From the NCBI GenBank assembly GCA_012959665.1, contig DUCT01000160.1, positions 33,484 through 86,644 of the forward strand: 53,161 nt of DNA, given 5' to 3'. Both the position numbers and the translations under genes were made by a program. Position 1 is the stretch's first letter, and each line of letters starts with the position of its first letter. Under the pieces are notes generated by a model, which did not search any database, was not told the origin of the DNA, and saw nothing but the letters and a program-made list of their open reading frames with translations. Positions 32,400-42,720 of this stretch are shown one piece after another. This stretch comes from Myxococcales bacterium (GTDB lineage: Bacteria; Myxococcota_A; UBA9160; UBA4427).

Positions 32400-35243
32400 C
32401 TAGGGGGCAATATCGGGGCTCGTCTTGCCTTCGTCGATTTGCCCGCCGGACAGGATCGCGCGCAGGATCTGATAGGGCGCCTCGAGGGCATCCGGAAGCC
32501 CTTCGGCGAAACTGCGACCGGGAAGCGATCTGACTTGGGGCTCGCTCAGGTTCCCGCTTACCTGATAGTAGGTGCCCACCAGGCCCCGTTCAGAACCCGG
32601 AAGAATGATTTTGACCAGGGGGATCGCCTCGAGGAGTTGGCCTGCCCCGCGAAAGAGGAAGAGTCCAGCCACGCCAATCAAATCGTAGGGAGGATGCACG
32701 ACGTCCAGACTTCCCGAAGCGTAGATCCGGAGAGGTCCCTCGAGTTCGAAGTTGCGAGTCACAATACGTTGGTCATTGAGGTGCATGTCGGCGGTCATAG
32801 ACTCGTAGGGAATAGAGGCCTGCTCCGCATATTGGTTATAGCCCTCACTCGCCTGGGCCAAGGCGAGGAGGATCGGGATTTCTTGGCGCCCCAATGCGCC
32901 TTGGTGGGCTTCCATGCTGGCGGTTCCCGTGAGTCCATCGAGGAGAGGCAGTCCGGGGTGTAGATCGCCCGCGAGCGAGCCTTTGAGCTGGAGGGTGCCC
33001 GTCAGATCCCCCGACCGAATGCTGAATAATTCGCCCAGCCGGTTCATGTCCGCATCTTCGATGGAGAAGGTCAGGGCCACGGGAACCGAATGGGCATGGC
33101 TGAGGTTCAGCTCAATCTCCGCATTCAGGGATCCCCGAGGCTCCAGGTTGGCACGAAACCGGGTCAGGAAGAGCGATGACCCAAGGGCGGAGAAGTCGGC
33201 CTCCACGGCCTGCAGGGGGATTAGCCCGGTTTCCAGACCGGGCACTTCAATCCGTCCCGACACCCAGGCAACAACGGGAGGTCGCTCGGCCATGTCCGGG
33301 GTCGTCGGGTCGGGGTTGCTCTTGCCCGGGGTGTCGTTTTCCGCACTCTTGGGGTCGGGGGGCTGGATGCCGGGAGGCGTTTCGGCGGTTCGGACCGCTG
33401 GGCCGGCGTGCACGACCAGTTGGATTCGTTTCGACGGTGCAGTGGTCCAGATCAGCTCCCCCGCCAAAGGCACGCCCCCCAGGATCAGCGATTCGGCCTG
33501 AAAACTGGCTTTCTTCGAACTCGGAACAATCTGTAGATCCGCTCCCCGAACGGTCCAGGGAAGGGAGGGGTGTTCGAGCCGGTCGATCCAAATTCGGAAG
33601 GGCAGGGCCTTGGTTTCGCTCTCGCTTATCGGGCCCATGGCGGGGCTGGGCTCGCCCGAGGAGTGCAGGGCATTGGGCGCGGGCCCCCCCCCTCCGAAGA
33701 GCTTGAAGAGCGGGTCGAGTCCGGGGAATGAAGAGGGTTCGGTTTTATTCGAATGGCCATGGGGCGCGATGTCAAAGATGTTCGAAAAGCCCGTGATTCT
33801 GACGTCCAGAGCCGGCAGGGGCTCTCCGTTTTGGAGGCCGCGTCCTCGCCGCAACACGAAGGTGTCGCCCCGGAGCTCAAGGCGTCCCGCGAGCTGTGTA
33901 AAGGTGTCTCCCCCATCCGATGAAATCTCGAAATTAGCCAGTTCCCCGCTGAGATTGACGGGCCCCGGCAATCGGTCGAGTTCTCCCGAGTAGAGCCGCT
34001 CCCAGTCCAGGAGGCTCAACGTGCCCGTGAGCGTAATCTTCTCGGCGTGCCCGGCTCTCAGCTGCATGAGTTGATCGCCGGCGGTGAATGCCAAGGGCTC
34101 AAAGAATTCACCAAGGGTCGCGATGTCGAGCCCGTTAATTTTGGCGGACATTTGGGCTTGTGACGATTCACCGAGCGGGCGCTGTATTTCAGCGTCCATG
34201 CCTATTTTAATTCCGGCATTGTCCAAGAGACTTCCTGTCAGCCGAATCGTTTCATCCTCGACTTTCGCGATCCCGGCCAAACGCAGACTGTCCCTACGGA
34301 TTTCGAAATCTTTCCTGTTTTTGAGGGGATAGAGTCCGCGGTAGGCCGCGATCGTCCAGTCGATGGCGAGTCGTCCCGTCTTCTTGGAATTGGTCAGGTA
34401 ATCGATGGCACCGGTGAGGGAGCCCTCGGGCCAGGTTGATTCGTCTCCCGTTGAGAGATAGGGGTCGAGAGTTTTGAGTTGGAATTCGCTCGCGGTAATC
34501 CGCGCGCGGTACTCGCCCGCACCATTGTTCTCGCCCAAGACCTGAACTGAATTTTCGTGCCCATCTCCATCGAGGAGGTTGCCCGAGAGTTTCAATTGCG
34601 CTTCGCCGGAGAGCCAGTGATGAATCAGGACCCCCTCGATCCCGTTCAGGCTAAGGACCACCGGTGTCTGGTCTTTCTTGTCCCGCGATCTGCTTTCGTC
34701 CCGGAAGAGAACTCGTCCTCTCCTGAGTTCGATTCGGTCCGCCGCGATGGGAGCTGCCAAAAGGGTCCGGGTGACGCTTTCGAAGCTAGAAAAAATCTCG
34801 AGGGAGGCCTCGGGATTCATGGATCGACTTTGGGATCCCATATCGGCCAGGGCTTGGACTGGGTAGGGATACCAGGTACCGCCTTCATCTCTTCGAATAT
34901 CCAGGGTGGCGTCCTCAAGGATCAACCCCGAGAGGCGAAATCGTCCGGTCGCCAGGGCAAACAAGTCGATCTCAGCGGTGACCCTCTTGGCATTGAGGCG
35001 AGAGCCCCGAATAGCCGTGGAGTCGGGATAAACGGTGACGGATTCACCCTGGACGAAGAGGCCTCCTTCGATGGCGAGCCCCGCCCGGCCAATTCGAACC
35101 GGCCCGGCAAGGATCGAAGTGAGTTGCGTCTCCAATTCACGGGTCAGGAGTTCGATTCCAACCACACTGGAAATCCAGTAGCCGGCGGCGGTGGCAGCGA
35201 GAAACCCGACAAGCAGGATCCATGCACTTTGACGCCCCTGCAC
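32400..35243 (-). CDS. Large AsmA-like (YhdP/TamB-type) envelope protein
   Basis: A 947-residue protein with one N-terminal membrane helix (residues 8-28) followed by a long, mostly beta-strand periplasmic part. The N-terminal region resembles AsmA (VRIGRAGLAIEGGLFVQG, LILEDATLDIRRDEGG). The C-terminal block (NFELEGPLRIYASGSLDVV, GLVGTYYQVSGNLSEPQV) matches the conserved end of AsmA-like proteins. Members form hydrophobic grooves and are implicated in phospholipid transport to the outer membrane. A Pro/Ser/Glu-rich low-complexity linker lies near residues 610-650. It implies a diderm envelope; the exact subfamily is uncertain. Confidence 0.85.
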   Translation of the reverse strand: MQGRQSAWILLVGFLAATAAGYWISSVVGIELLTRELETQLTSILAGPVRIGRAGLAIEGGLFVQGESVTVYPDSTAIRGSRLNAKRVTAEIDLFALATGRFRLSGLILEDATLDIRRDEGGTWYPYPVQALADMGSQSRSMNPEASLEIFSSFESVTRTLLAAPIAADRIELRRGRVLFRDESRSRDKKDQTPVVLSLNGIEGVLIHHWLSGEAQLKLSGNLLDGDGHENSVQVLGENNGAGEYRARITASEFQLKTLDPYLSTGDESTWPEGSLTGAIDYLTNSKKTGRLAIDWTIAAYRGLYPLKNRKDFEIRRDSLRLAGIAKVEDETIRLTGSLLDNAGIKIGMDAEIQRPLGESSQAQMSAKINGLDIATLGEFFEPLAFTAGDQLMQLRAGHAEKITLTGTLSLLDWERLYSGELDRLPGPVNLSGELANFEISSDGGDTFTQLAGRLELRGDTFVLRRGRGLQNGEPLPALDVRITGFSNIFDIAPHGHSNKTEPSSFPGLDPLFKLFGGGGPAPNALHSSGEPSPAMGPISESETKALPFRIWIDRLEHPSLPWTVRGADLQIVPSSKKASFQAESLILGGVPLAGELIWTTAPSKRIQLVVHAGPAVRTAETPPGIQPPDPKSAENDTPGKSNPDPTTPDMAERPPVVAWVSGRIEVPGLETGLIPLQAVEADFSALGSSLFLTRFRANLEPRGSLNAEIELNLSHAHSVPVALTFSIEDADMNRLGELFSIRSGDLTGTLQLKGSLAGDLHPGLPLLDGLTGTASMEAHQGALGRQEIPILLALAQASEGYNQYAEQASIPYESMTADMHLNDQRIVTRNFELEGPLRIYASGSLDVVHPPYDLIGVAGLFLFRGAGQLLEAIPLVKIILPGSERGLVGTYYQVSGNLSEPQVRSLPGRSFAEGLPDALEAPYQILRAILSGGQIDEGKTSPDIAP

Positions 35244-35551
35244 TTCGTCTCCTTCGGGTCATTTTCTACTCAAAGCGGTGTCTAGCCTTGAGTAGGCATG
35301 TTTCGCGCACTCACCGGTTGGTCGAGGCCCCGGACGGGACTCTCCCACTGCGTCTTGCTTGCTCGATTCGTGCTCCGCTCAGACTGTAGATCTTGAGCAG
35401 GGGATCTGTGACGCCCGGGCAGGGGAGTCCCCAAATCTTCTTTTTTACTAAAGAAATCATACCCAACCGTCCGATCCACTCTATGAGCCGTGAGATGGGC
35501 CCCGGGAATGAATCTCGGTCTGCCCGAACATCTGCACAAGGAGAAGGTTAT
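35244..35551. other. Divergent spacer between AsmA-like and XRE genes, 308 bp
   Basis: No gene recognised. It should hold the promoters of both divergent genes. The visible structures are the CTACTCAA dyad near the AsmA-like start (listed separately), the AT-rich run TCTTCTTTTTTACTAAAGAAATCAT around 35436-35460, and the AAGGAGAAGG site before the XRE gene. A track ORF reads through from 35393, but its N-terminal part shows no family likeness. Confidence 0.45.
35266..35295. promoter_or_regulatory. Perfect 8-bp dyad CTACTCAA-N14-TTGAGTAG
   Basis: CTACTCAA at 35266-35273 and its exact complement TTGAGTAG at 35288-35295 are separated by 14 bases, 23-52 bases upstream of the AsmA-like ATG. The spacing of about two helical turns between half-site centres suits a dimeric regulator; alternatively it forms a leader hairpin. 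The nearby XRE protein is one candidate binder, purely from position. Confidence 0.4.
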
Positions 35552-35827
35552 ATGTACGAATCAGGCGAGCAACAGGTAGCAGTAGAGGAAGAGTGGCCCG
35601 AGAAGAAAAATCGCGTACGTGAGATTCGTGAGCACAAGCTGATGACCCAGCAGCAGCTTGCCCGCAAGGCAAGAATAGCGCTTCGCACGATTCACAGTGT
35701 TGAGAAGGGTCTCAACTGCCGGATGGATACCAAGCGGAAGATTCTCTTGGCGCTTGGCTTGCGGTTTGAAGATAAGGATTTGGTGTTTCCCCCGCGGAAG
35801 CCGCTTGACTTTATTCTCCCCCAATAG
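35552..35827 (+). CDS. Small XRE-family helix-turn-helix protein
   Basis: A 91-residue DNA-binding protein. Residues about 24-78 form a Cro/C1-type helix-turn-helix: VREIREHKLMTQQQLARKA, ALRTIHSVEKG, and KRKILLALGL. A short acidic N terminus and a tail (VFPPRKPLDFILPQ) flank it; no sensor domain is present. ATG 35552 is chosen because AGGAG lies eight bases before it; the 144-codon track ORF starts too early. It precedes ptsP by 65 bases on the same strand, so the two may be co-transcribed. Confidence 0.85.
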   Translation: MYESGEQQVAVEEEWPEKKNRVREIREHKLMTQQQLARKARIALRTIHSVEKGLNCRMDTKRKILLALGLRFEDKDLVFPPRKPLDFILPQ

Positions 35828-35859
35828 ACTCGATCCTGCTACGATGCGGTGACCTTGGG

Positions 35860-35895
35860 GGTGGGCCTTAGGGCCCCCCCACGGAGGCTCCCATT
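35860..35895 (+). promoter_or_regulatory. GC hairpin, Shine-Dalgarno and AUU start of ptsP
   Basis: GGTGGGCC (35860-35867) can pair with GGCCCCCC (35872-35879) around a TTAG loop with one mismatch. Three bases on follows GGAGG (35883-35887), and five bases after that an ATT codon at 35893 in the ptsP frame. The frame is closed upstream by TAG at 35869-35871, and no ATG, GTG or TTG occurs before 35953. AUU starts are rare and usually weakly or specially regulated. Confidence 0.5.
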
Positions 35896-38277
35896 CCGGA
35901 CCGCATCTCAATTCTTGCGGACGTCGCTGAGATCGTTTCCCGCTCCCACGATTTGCAGGAGACTCTCGCGAACGTCACGGATCTGGTCGCGAAGCGGCTC
36001 GATGCGGACGTCTGTTCGATTTATCTGATCGATACGGATCCCGAGATCCTGACCCTGATGGCCACCATAGGCCTGGACCCAGCTGCAGTGAGTCGTGTTC
36101 AGTTGCGGGTGGGGGAAGGCCTGGTGGGTCTCGTCGCCCAGCAGCGCGAACCGATCGCTTTGGTGCATGCTCGCGAACATGAGGGCTTTCGCTATTTCCC
36201 CGAAACAGGGGAGGAGCGATTCGAATCTCTGCTCGCAGCGCCCCTAGTGATGCAGAACGCGACCATCGGCGTATTGGTGATCCAGACCGTGGATCCACGG
36301 GCTTTCGAGAAGTCCGATGTGGAGTTGATGCAGACTTGCGCCCAGCTGTTGGCGCCTGTGGTGGTCAATGCTCAGCTTCTGGCCTTGATGAGCATCAGTG
36401 AAACACGGCGGGCCGAGATTACCTCGTCATTGACCAGCACAACGGGTCGGTTTCCCGATGCCAATCGGTCCCCATCCCGAACCGAGCAGAACGTCGAATT
36501 GCGCGGGATCGCCACGTCTCGCGGGGTTGCCATCGGTCCAGTCTATCGGGTCGACGACCCCGTTGATCTTGATCATGTGGAGTATCTGCCGAGGGAATCC
36601 CTTGCCGAAGAACGTGAGGATTTGCTGAAGGCTCTGGCTGAGACCCGTTCGGAAATCGAGGAAGCGCGAGAAGCCTCAGGAGTGCGATTCGGTCCGGAAT
36701 TCGCCGCGGTCTTTCATACCCAGATCCAGATTCTCGAGGACAAGGGATTCGTTGACAATATCGACGAGGCGATCAACCTCAAGAAGAATGCTCTGCTCGC
36801 ACTTCGATCGGTGCTGGATACTTATCGGGAGACGTTTGAGCGAATCGAGGATGAGTACTTTCGCGAGCGGGGTGCCGACATCATCGACATCGGGCACCGT
36901 ATCATGGAAAATCTGCTCGGTGTCCGCTCCCCGGTAGCCCCCATGCAGCCCGGTTCAGTTGTGGTTGTCGATCAGGTTCTCGCTGGGCTCTTTGCTCGGC
37001 TCGAGATGGATCAAGTATCGGCCATCGTTGCCGAGCACGGTGGTTCCACCTCCCATGGCGCCATTTTTGCCCGGACTCTAGAGATCCCGGCGGTTACAGG
37101 CGCCAGTGGAATCATGAACGAGGCCCGGCAGGGAGAGGTTTGCATTGTCGACGGGGCAACCGGGCGGGTCTATCTCCAGCCCGACGAGACGCTGATCGAC
37201 TACTACCGCGGGGCACAGCGTGAGCATGAAGTGGCTATCGCGCACCTCGATGCTCTTTGCGGTCGACCCGCGGAGACCTTGGATGGAAATTCTGTGACCC
37301 TTTCGGCCAACGTGGGGCTCCTCAACGACTTGCGTCAGGTGGATCAGCATGGGGCTGAAGGGATAGGACTCTTCCGGACCGAACTTCTGGCTCTGGCCCA
37401 TCGGGGATTCCCAAGTCAGGAGGAGCAGGAGCAGCTGTATCGTCAGGTTGTGGAGCAGATGGCTCCAAGGCCCGTCACTATTCGCACCTTGGACCTGGGG
37501 GGCGATAAGGGAATCCCCAATGTGGGTATGCCGGGCGAAGAGAACCCACAACTCGGGCTTCGCTCCATACGCCTCACCCTTGAAAACAGGCGAGCATTTC
37601 GAGCCCAGCTTCGCGCGATTCTCAAAGCGAGCGCCTTCGGTCCGACGAAGTTGCTGTTTCCAATGATTTCAAATATCGAAGAATTGCGAGAGGCCAAGGC
37701 ATTGCTCGAGCAGGTTCAAGCGGACTTCGAAAAGAAGGGCCTGGAATTCGATCGCGATATGCCAGTGGGCGTGATGATTGAAGTGCCGTCCACGGCGATT
37801 TCTGCAGACATATTCGCCGCGGAGTGCGATTTCTTCAGTATCGGAACCAATGACTTGACCCAATACACCCTGGCGGTCGATCGTGGCAACGAACGAGTGG
37901 CCCACCTTTATGATGGCTTGCACCCGGCGGTTCTCTCGCTCATCGACCTCAGCGTGAAGGCGGCTGCCCGGGCGGGAATTCCAATTTCGGTCTGCGGTGA
38001 AATGGCCAGCAACCCGCTGTCTGTACCTATTCTTGTGGGCCTCGGTATTGGAGAACTCTCCCTAGTCCCCGCAGCAGTGCCATTCGCCAAAGAAATCGTG
38101 CGCGCACTCGACGGGCGAGAAGTCGCCGAAGACGCACGACGCGCTCTCAAGGCATCGTCGGCTCAGGATGTCCATAAAATCGCAGCCAGTCGACTACTCG
38201 GTGCTGGATTGCTCGATCATCCCGATATCGGTGCTTGGCTCCGCAATTTCGTGGACGAGGCGTCGGGGTTCCCTTGA
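35893..38277 (+). CDS. ptsP: PEP-protein phosphotransferase PtsP (GAF-EI-Ntr)
   Basis: First enzyme of the nitrogen-type PTS: takes phosphate from PEP and passes it to NPr. About 794 residues if started at ATT 35893: a GAF domain (about 20-160) and then enzyme I. The swivelling domain has catalytic His in HGGSTSHGAIFAR, and the PEP-binding barrel has GIGLFRTELL, IRTLDLGGDKG, and FFSIGTNDLTQYTLAVDR. The track start (TTG 35953) would delete 20 residues, ILADVAEIVSRSHDLQ included, which match the first GAF helix of PtsP proteins. A sequencing error in the C7 run at 35874-35880 is the alternative explanation. Its 3' end overlaps the convergent membrane gene by 61 bases. Confidence 0.93.
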   Translation: MPDRISILADVAEIVSRSHDLQETLANVTDLVAKRLDADVCSIYLIDTDPEILTLMATIGLDPAAVSRVQLRVGEGLVGLVAQQREPIALVHAREHEGFRYFPETGEERFESLLAAPLVMQNATIGVLVIQTVDPRAFEKSDVELMQTCAQLLAPVVVNAQLLALMSISETRRAEITSSLTSTTGRFPDANRSPSRTEQNVELRGIATSRGVAIGPVYRVDDPVDLDHVEYLPRESLAEEREDLLKALAETRSEIEEAREASGVRFGPEFAAVFHTQIQILEDKGFVDNIDEAINLKKNALLALRSVLDTYRETFERIEDEYFRERGADIIDIGHRIMENLLGVRSPVAPMQPGSVVVVDQVLAGLFARLEMDQVSAIVAEHGGSTSHGAIFARTLEIPAVTGASGIMNEARQGEVCIVDGATGRVYLQPDETLIDYYRGAQREHEVAIAHLDALCGRPAETLDGNSVTLSANVGLLNDLRQVDQHGAEGIGLFRTELLALAHRGFPSQEEQEQLYRQVVEQMAPRPVTIRTLDLGGDKGIPNVGMPGEENPQLGLRSIRLTLENRRAFRAQLRAILKASAFGPTKLLFPMISNIEELREAKALLEQVQADFEKKGLEFDRDMPVGVMIEVPSTAISADIFAAECDFFSIGTNDLTQYTLAVDRGNERVAHLYDGLHPAVLSLIDLSVKAAARAGIPISVCGEMASNPLSVPILVGLGIGELSLVPAAVPFAKEIVRALDGREVAEDARRALKASSAQDVHKIAASRLLGAGLLDHPDIGAWLRNFVDEASGFP

Positions 38278-39929
38278 GCTAGGCCTGTACTCAGCTTGCC
38301 GCGGATGACCTCGGCGACCACGAGGAATGAAGCGGCCACGGCGATTACCGATGCCCAACGATATTCATCGTACTCCTGATAGAAAATCAGCCCATTGAGG
38401 TTCCACGCGGTGGCTGCGCCCAGAAGTACCAGGCCGACCGTGGGGCGACGACTGGCGAGTAGCGCAACCGCGATGAAGAAAGAGAAGTAGTAGTTGGTCG
38501 GTGCCGTGACGAGGGGAATCAGGCAGGCGCCGAGTGCGGCCGCTTCCCAATCCTCGGTCTCTCGCAGCGCGCGCCAGAAGAGAGCGAAGAAGGCGATCAG
38601 GATAGAGATGTGAATGGGTAGGGCCACCCAGGAAGCTTGGGGAGAAAGCCATTGGGCCAAAACCTGGAGGCCTATCTGGTTGGTGATCGTCATCGAAGAA
38701 AATTCCAAAATCTTGATCACGAAATCCGAATAAGCGGAAGAGGGCAGGACAATCAGGCTTGCGAGCCCGATACCGCCGAACGCAAGCACGGCTCCGCCCA
38801 CGAAGCGCTTGTGGCACGCCTTCAGCTCTCGGTGAGCCAGGAGATGTTGGGCCGCTCGCAGCCCATAGCCGAGGCCCAGGGCGCCGGGAAATAAGCGAAG
38901 CAGAGTGGAGCAGGATAGTGCGGCCCCGCCGATCAAGGGCAGGCCTCTTTTTAAGGCCGCCACTCCACCGATTGCACTGATCCACCAGAGATGGCGGAGG
39001 AAAGCATCGCCCACCCAAGCGTATCGCCAAAGGCAGCCGGTTCCCCAGATCAGCACGATCAGGCAGGTGGTTTCCAGTCCAAAGATCCAAGCCACGGTGG
39101 CGAATGCTGAGATGATCAGAAGGCGATCGACCCGGGACAGCAGATATGCGGACTCCGGATTACTGACCGAGAAGATATTCGCGACCCATCCGCCGGCCAG
39201 GGTCCAAGGCGGAGAAGGGTGATAGCCGTGGTCTTGCCATGTCGCTCGCCGAAGGTGGCTCGGCCACTTCTGGACGAAGAAAGCGACGTCGTCCCCGAAT
39301 GCTTGCCATCGCTGATCCCCAAACCGCTCGGGGCAGTCCTGCCCGTCTTTCTTGATGGTTTCGTAGGGCTGTAGTTCCATGGAATGCAGGTTGCGAGCGC
39401 GGTCGCGCTGCGAATTTGGCAACTGCAATCCGCGCTCGGCCAGCACTGCCAGGGAGCACCCGTAGAGATCGAAATACCCGAGCTCCTCGAAATATTTTGA
39501 ACCGACGTAGTAATGAAAATTGTCCGTTGTCGCGAACCCCCGGACGTGGGAGAACTGAAAAAACTGGTAGTAGGAAGCGAATGCCCCAGCTGCAGCAACC
39601 GCCAAGAGGAAAAGTCTTGCGCGAGCGAGTTTTGATGGGCGGTGCCGGGGGAGAAAAAAACCCCATGCGAATATTGCAAAGCCGGCAACGAGGATCGCCA
39701 GGCGAACTTCGCTCATCCGGTAGTCGATGCTCTGGCTTCCGTCCTGGATGAGGATGGGTTGGCCGGATCCGAAAGCACCCGCGGCTGTCGCTGGGGAGGC
39801 AGGGGCTCCGTTCAGGGCCGAGTTCGTATCGGAGAGCGCGGTCCCCGCGATGCTTACAAAAAGGAAAAGCAGGAAGACGAGCTTGGGGGCTGTCCACTTC
39901 ACTCCGCTTCTCCTGCCCGTCAGACTCAT
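38217..39929 (-). CDS. Polytopic membrane protein, possible GT-C-type glycosyltransferase
   Basis: A 570-residue protein with about 11 hydrophobic helices. A large non-cytoplasmic loop between the early helices contains ATTDNFHYYVGSKYFEELGY and LYGCSLAVLAERG. An acidic residue in that first loop plus many helices recalls GT-C glycosyltransferases using lipid-linked sugars, but the family cannot be named firmly. ATG 39929 (MSLTGRRSG) is preferred over the track start 39992, which overlaps leuS. It lies 43 bases downstream of leuS on the same strand and overlaps ptsP tail-to-tail. Confidence 0.7.
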   Translation of the reverse strand: MSLTGRRSGVKWTAPKLVFLLFLFVSIAGTALSDTNSALNGAPASPATAAGAFGSGQPILIQDGSQSIDYRMSEVRLAILVAGFAIFAWGFFLPRHRPSKLARARLFLLAVAAAGAFASYYQFFQFSHVRGFATTDNFHYYVGSKYFEELGYFDLYGCSLAVLAERGLQLPNSQRDRARNLHSMELQPYETIKKDGQDCPERFGDQRWQAFGDDVAFFVQKWPSHLRRATWQDHGYHPSPPWTLAGGWVANIFSVSNPESAYLLSRVDRLLIISAFATVAWIFGLETTCLIVLIWGTGCLWRYAWVGDAFLRHLWWISAIGGVAALKRGLPLIGGAALSCSTLLRLFPGALGLGYGLRAAQHLLAHRELKACHKRFVGGAVLAFGGIGLASLIVLPSSAYSDFVIKILEFSSMTITNQIGLQVLAQWLSPQASWVALPIHISILIAFFALFWRALRETEDWEAAALGACLIPLVTAPTNYYFSFFIAVALLASRRPTVGLVLLGAATAWNLNGLIFYQEYDEYRWASVIAVAASFLVVAEVIRGKLSTGLAQGNPDASSTKLRSQAPISG

Positions 39930-39972
39930 GGGGTCGTCCCTTTTGTCAGCCGGTTCACGAGGGGGCGAGTGG

Positions 39973-42624
39973 CTAGCCCACGATATTGACAAGCCGGCCC
40001 GGAACCACGATGACCTTCTTGGGTTTTCGGCCCGACAGGTGGCTCTGCACCCGAGGTGAAGCCAAGGCCATTGCCTCCAGGTCAGCGTCGCTCGTCTCTT
40101 TCGCTACTTCCAACTCGTCACGCTTCTTCCCATTCACCTGAATCACGATTCGAAGCATTTCCTCTTCGAGCAACTGCAGCTCGATTTCGGGCCAGGGCTC
40201 GTAGGCAAGAGTTTCTGAATGGCCGAGCCGGCTCCAGAGCTCTTCCGCAAGATGGGGAGCCAAGGGTGCCAGCATCAGAACGAGTTTTTCGGCGGCGTCC
40301 TGGGTTAGTTCGTCGCCGCCGCGGGTGACGTCACGCACAAAGACCATCAGCTTGGAAATTGCCGTGTTGAAACGCATGGCTTCAATGTCTTCGGTCACAC
40401 CCGAAATGGTTCGAGCCAGGAGACGGCGCTGGTCATCGCTTCCCGGCCCCTGGGCAAGACTTCGATTGACAGATTCTTCGCCTGAATCGTCGACGACAAG
40501 ACGCCAGCAGCGCTGGAGAAAACGGTAGATGCCCTGTATTCCGTCCGTGGACCACGGTGCATCTTTTTCCAGGGGGCCGATGAACATTTCGTAGAGGCGC
40601 ATGGAGTCAGCGCCGAATTCATTGATGACATCGTCTGGGTTGACGACGTTGCCCCTGCTCTTGGACATCTTTTCCATGACACTTTCAAGGACAAGCTCAG
40701 GGAACCGGGCATGGCGGGCCTCTCCGGAACTTTTGTCGATGATGACATCGCTAGCAGCCGCCCAGCGGGCCTTTACGGCTCGATCATCGTCCACTGTCCG
40801 GGGGCCTTCGTTGGAGATGCGTATTTGCTGGGCCGGGTAGGGCGTCGCCTTCATCGCCGGATCGTCATCGAGGTTGTCATCGTAGTAACGGAAGCTCTCG
40901 CCAAGAATCATTCCCTGGTTGACAAGCTTTTGGAATGGTTCACGGGTATGGACAAGGCCGATGTCGAAAAAGACCTTGTGCCAAAATCGGGCATAGAGCA
41001 GGTGAAGAACGGCATGCTCGGCTCCCCCCACGTAAAGGTCCACCGGCATCCAGTATCGTTCAGCCTCTTCCGACCAGGGTGCTTCCTGGTTCTCGGGGTC
41101 AATGAACCGGAGGAAGTACCAGCAGCTCCCGGCCCATTGGGGCATGGTGTTCGGATCTCGATGGGCCGTTTTTCCCGTTTCGGGATCGGTGACTTCGATC
41201 CAATCGGTGACCCGGGCCAGAGGCGCTTCGAAATTTTCCCCGGTTGGTTTGAAGTCATCGAGTTCGGGCAGAGTGAGGGGGAGGTCCTCCTCGGGAACCA
41301 GGCTGACGCTTCCGTCCGTCCGGTGGATCACAGGGAATGGCTCTCCCCAATAACGTTGGCGGCTGAATAGCCAGTCGCGGAGTTTGTAGGTAATGGAGGC
41401 CTCGCCGAGCTTCTCCGCTTCAAGCCATTCGTTCATTTTTTTCTTGGCGGCTGCAGTCTCAAGGCCGTCCAGGAATGAGGAGTTGATGGCCTTTCCGGCT
41501 CCGGTATAGGCGGCTTCCTCGAGGTTACCCCCCTCGACGACTTCGATAATGGGCAAGTCAAAGGTCTTGGCGAAGAGGTAGTCGCGCTCATCATGGCCGG
41601 GGACGGCCATGATGGCGCCTGTCCCGTAGGCGGCGAGTACGTAGTCGGCTATCCAAATCGGAATTTCGGCATTGTTGACGGGGTTTGTCGCGAATGCACC
41701 GGTGAATGCACCGGTCTTTTCGCTGGAGTCGGCCATGCGGTCGCGTTCGCTTCGGCGCTGAGTTCGTTGGATGTACGTCTGAACGGTCTCGCGCTGGGCG
41801 GCGGTAGTGATCTCGGCGACCAAGGGATGCTCCGGGGCCAGTACCATGTATGTGGCACCGAAGAGTGTGTCCGGCCGGGTGGTAAAAACTTCAATCTGCT
41901 GCGCGTCGGCGCCTTTGCCCGCCACCGGGAAGCGGATCCGAGCCCCTTCCGAGCGCCCGATCCATTCTCGCTGCATCTTTTTGATGGGTTCTGGCCAGTC
42001 CAGATCTTCAAGGTCGTCCAGCAGACGCTCGGCGTACTGGGTGATTCGCAGCATCCACTGCTTGAGTGGAAGACGGGTGACCGGGTGTCCCCCGACTTCG
42101 CTCCGGCCGTCGATCACTTCTTCGTTTGCCAGCACGGTTCCGAGTTCGGGGCACCAGTTGACCGGGACCTCTGCCTGATAGGCGAGTCCGCGCTCGTGGA
42201 GTTTCAAGAAGATCCACTGGGTCCAGCGTGAGTAGTCGGGTGCGGTGGTGTCGATCTCCCTCGACCAGTCATAGCTGAAGCCCATGGATTGTATTTGTCG
42301 GCGGAAGTTCGCGATGTTGCGCTGGGTGGTGATGCGGGGATGGGTTCCGGTCTTGATCGCGTACTGTTCGGCGGGGAGTCCAAAAGCATCCCAGCCCATG
42401 GGATGCAGGACGTTGAATCCCCGCATGCGCTTGTATCGTGCCAGGATATCCGTCGCCGTAAAGCCTTCGGGGTGGCCCACGTGTAGCCCGTCTCCCGAGG
42501 GATAGGGGAACATGTCGAGCACGTAGTACTTGGGCTTGGTCGTGTCGAGGACAGCCCGAAAAGTTTGGTTTTCAAGCCAATAAGCTTGCCAGCGGGGCTC
42601 GATTTCATCGGGCGAATAGGTCAT
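39973..42624 (-). CDS. leuS: Leucyl-tRNA synthetase
   Basis: Charges tRNA-Leu with leucine. The 883 residues show the full bacterial class Ia layout: HVGHPEG (HIGH motif, about residue 47), the zinc-type insert [17 protein letters not shown], the CP1 editing domain with [12 protein letters not shown] and [49 protein letters not shown], and KMSKSRGN. The anticodon-binding helical and C-terminal domains follow. Start ATG 42624 gives [16 protein letters not shown] as in homologues. It is divergent from ppsR. Confidence 0.97.
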   Translation of the reverse strand: MTYSPDEIEPRWQAYWLENQTFRAVLDTTKPKYYVLDMFPYPSGDGLHVGHPEGFTATDILARYKRMRGFNVLHPMGWDAFGLPAEQYAIKTGTHPRITTQRNIANFRRQIQSMGFSYDWSREIDTTAPDYSRWTQWIFLKLHERGLAYQAEVPVNWCPELGTVLANEEVIDGRSEVGGHPVTRLPLKQWMLRITQYAERLLDDLEDLDWPEPIKKMQREWIGRSEGARIRFPVAGKGADAQQIEVFTTRPDTLFGATYMVLAPEHPLVAEITTAAQRETVQTYIQRTQRRSERDRMADSSEKTGAFTGAFATNPVNNAEIPIWIADYVLAAYGTGAIMAVPGHDERDYLFAKTFDLPIIEVVEGGNLEEAAYTGAGKAINSSFLDGLETAAAKKKMNEWLEAEKLGEASITYKLRDWLFSRQRYWGEPFPVIHRTDGSVSLVPEEDLPLTLPELDDFKPTGENFEAPLARVTDWIEVTDPETGKTAHRDPNTMPQWAGSCWYFLRFIDPENQEAPWSEEAERYWMPVDLYVGGAEHAVLHLLYARFWHKVFFDIGLVHTREPFQKLVNQGMILGESFRYYDDNLDDDPAMKATPYPAQQIRISNEGPRTVDDDRAVKARWAAASDVIIDKSSGEARHARFPELVLESVMEKMSKSRGNVVNPDDVINEFGADSMRLYEMFIGPLEKDAPWSTDGIQGIYRFLQRCWRLVVDDSGEESVNRSLAQGPGSDDQRRLLARTISGVTEDIEAMRFNTAISKLMVFVRDVTRGGDELTQDAAEKLVLMLAPLAPHLAEELWSRLGHSETLAYEPWPEIELQLLEEEMLRIVIQVNGKKRDELEVAKETSDADLEAMALASPRVQSHLSGRKPKKVIVVPGRLVNIVG

Positions 42625-42720
42625 CAGTGGGGAAAGTGCCCGTGAGTGGCCGACTCGTCAACGGAAGAGGCCAAGTCGCCCGTAAATTTCGAACATTCGC
42701 GATTGGGCTAGAGTCGGCCA

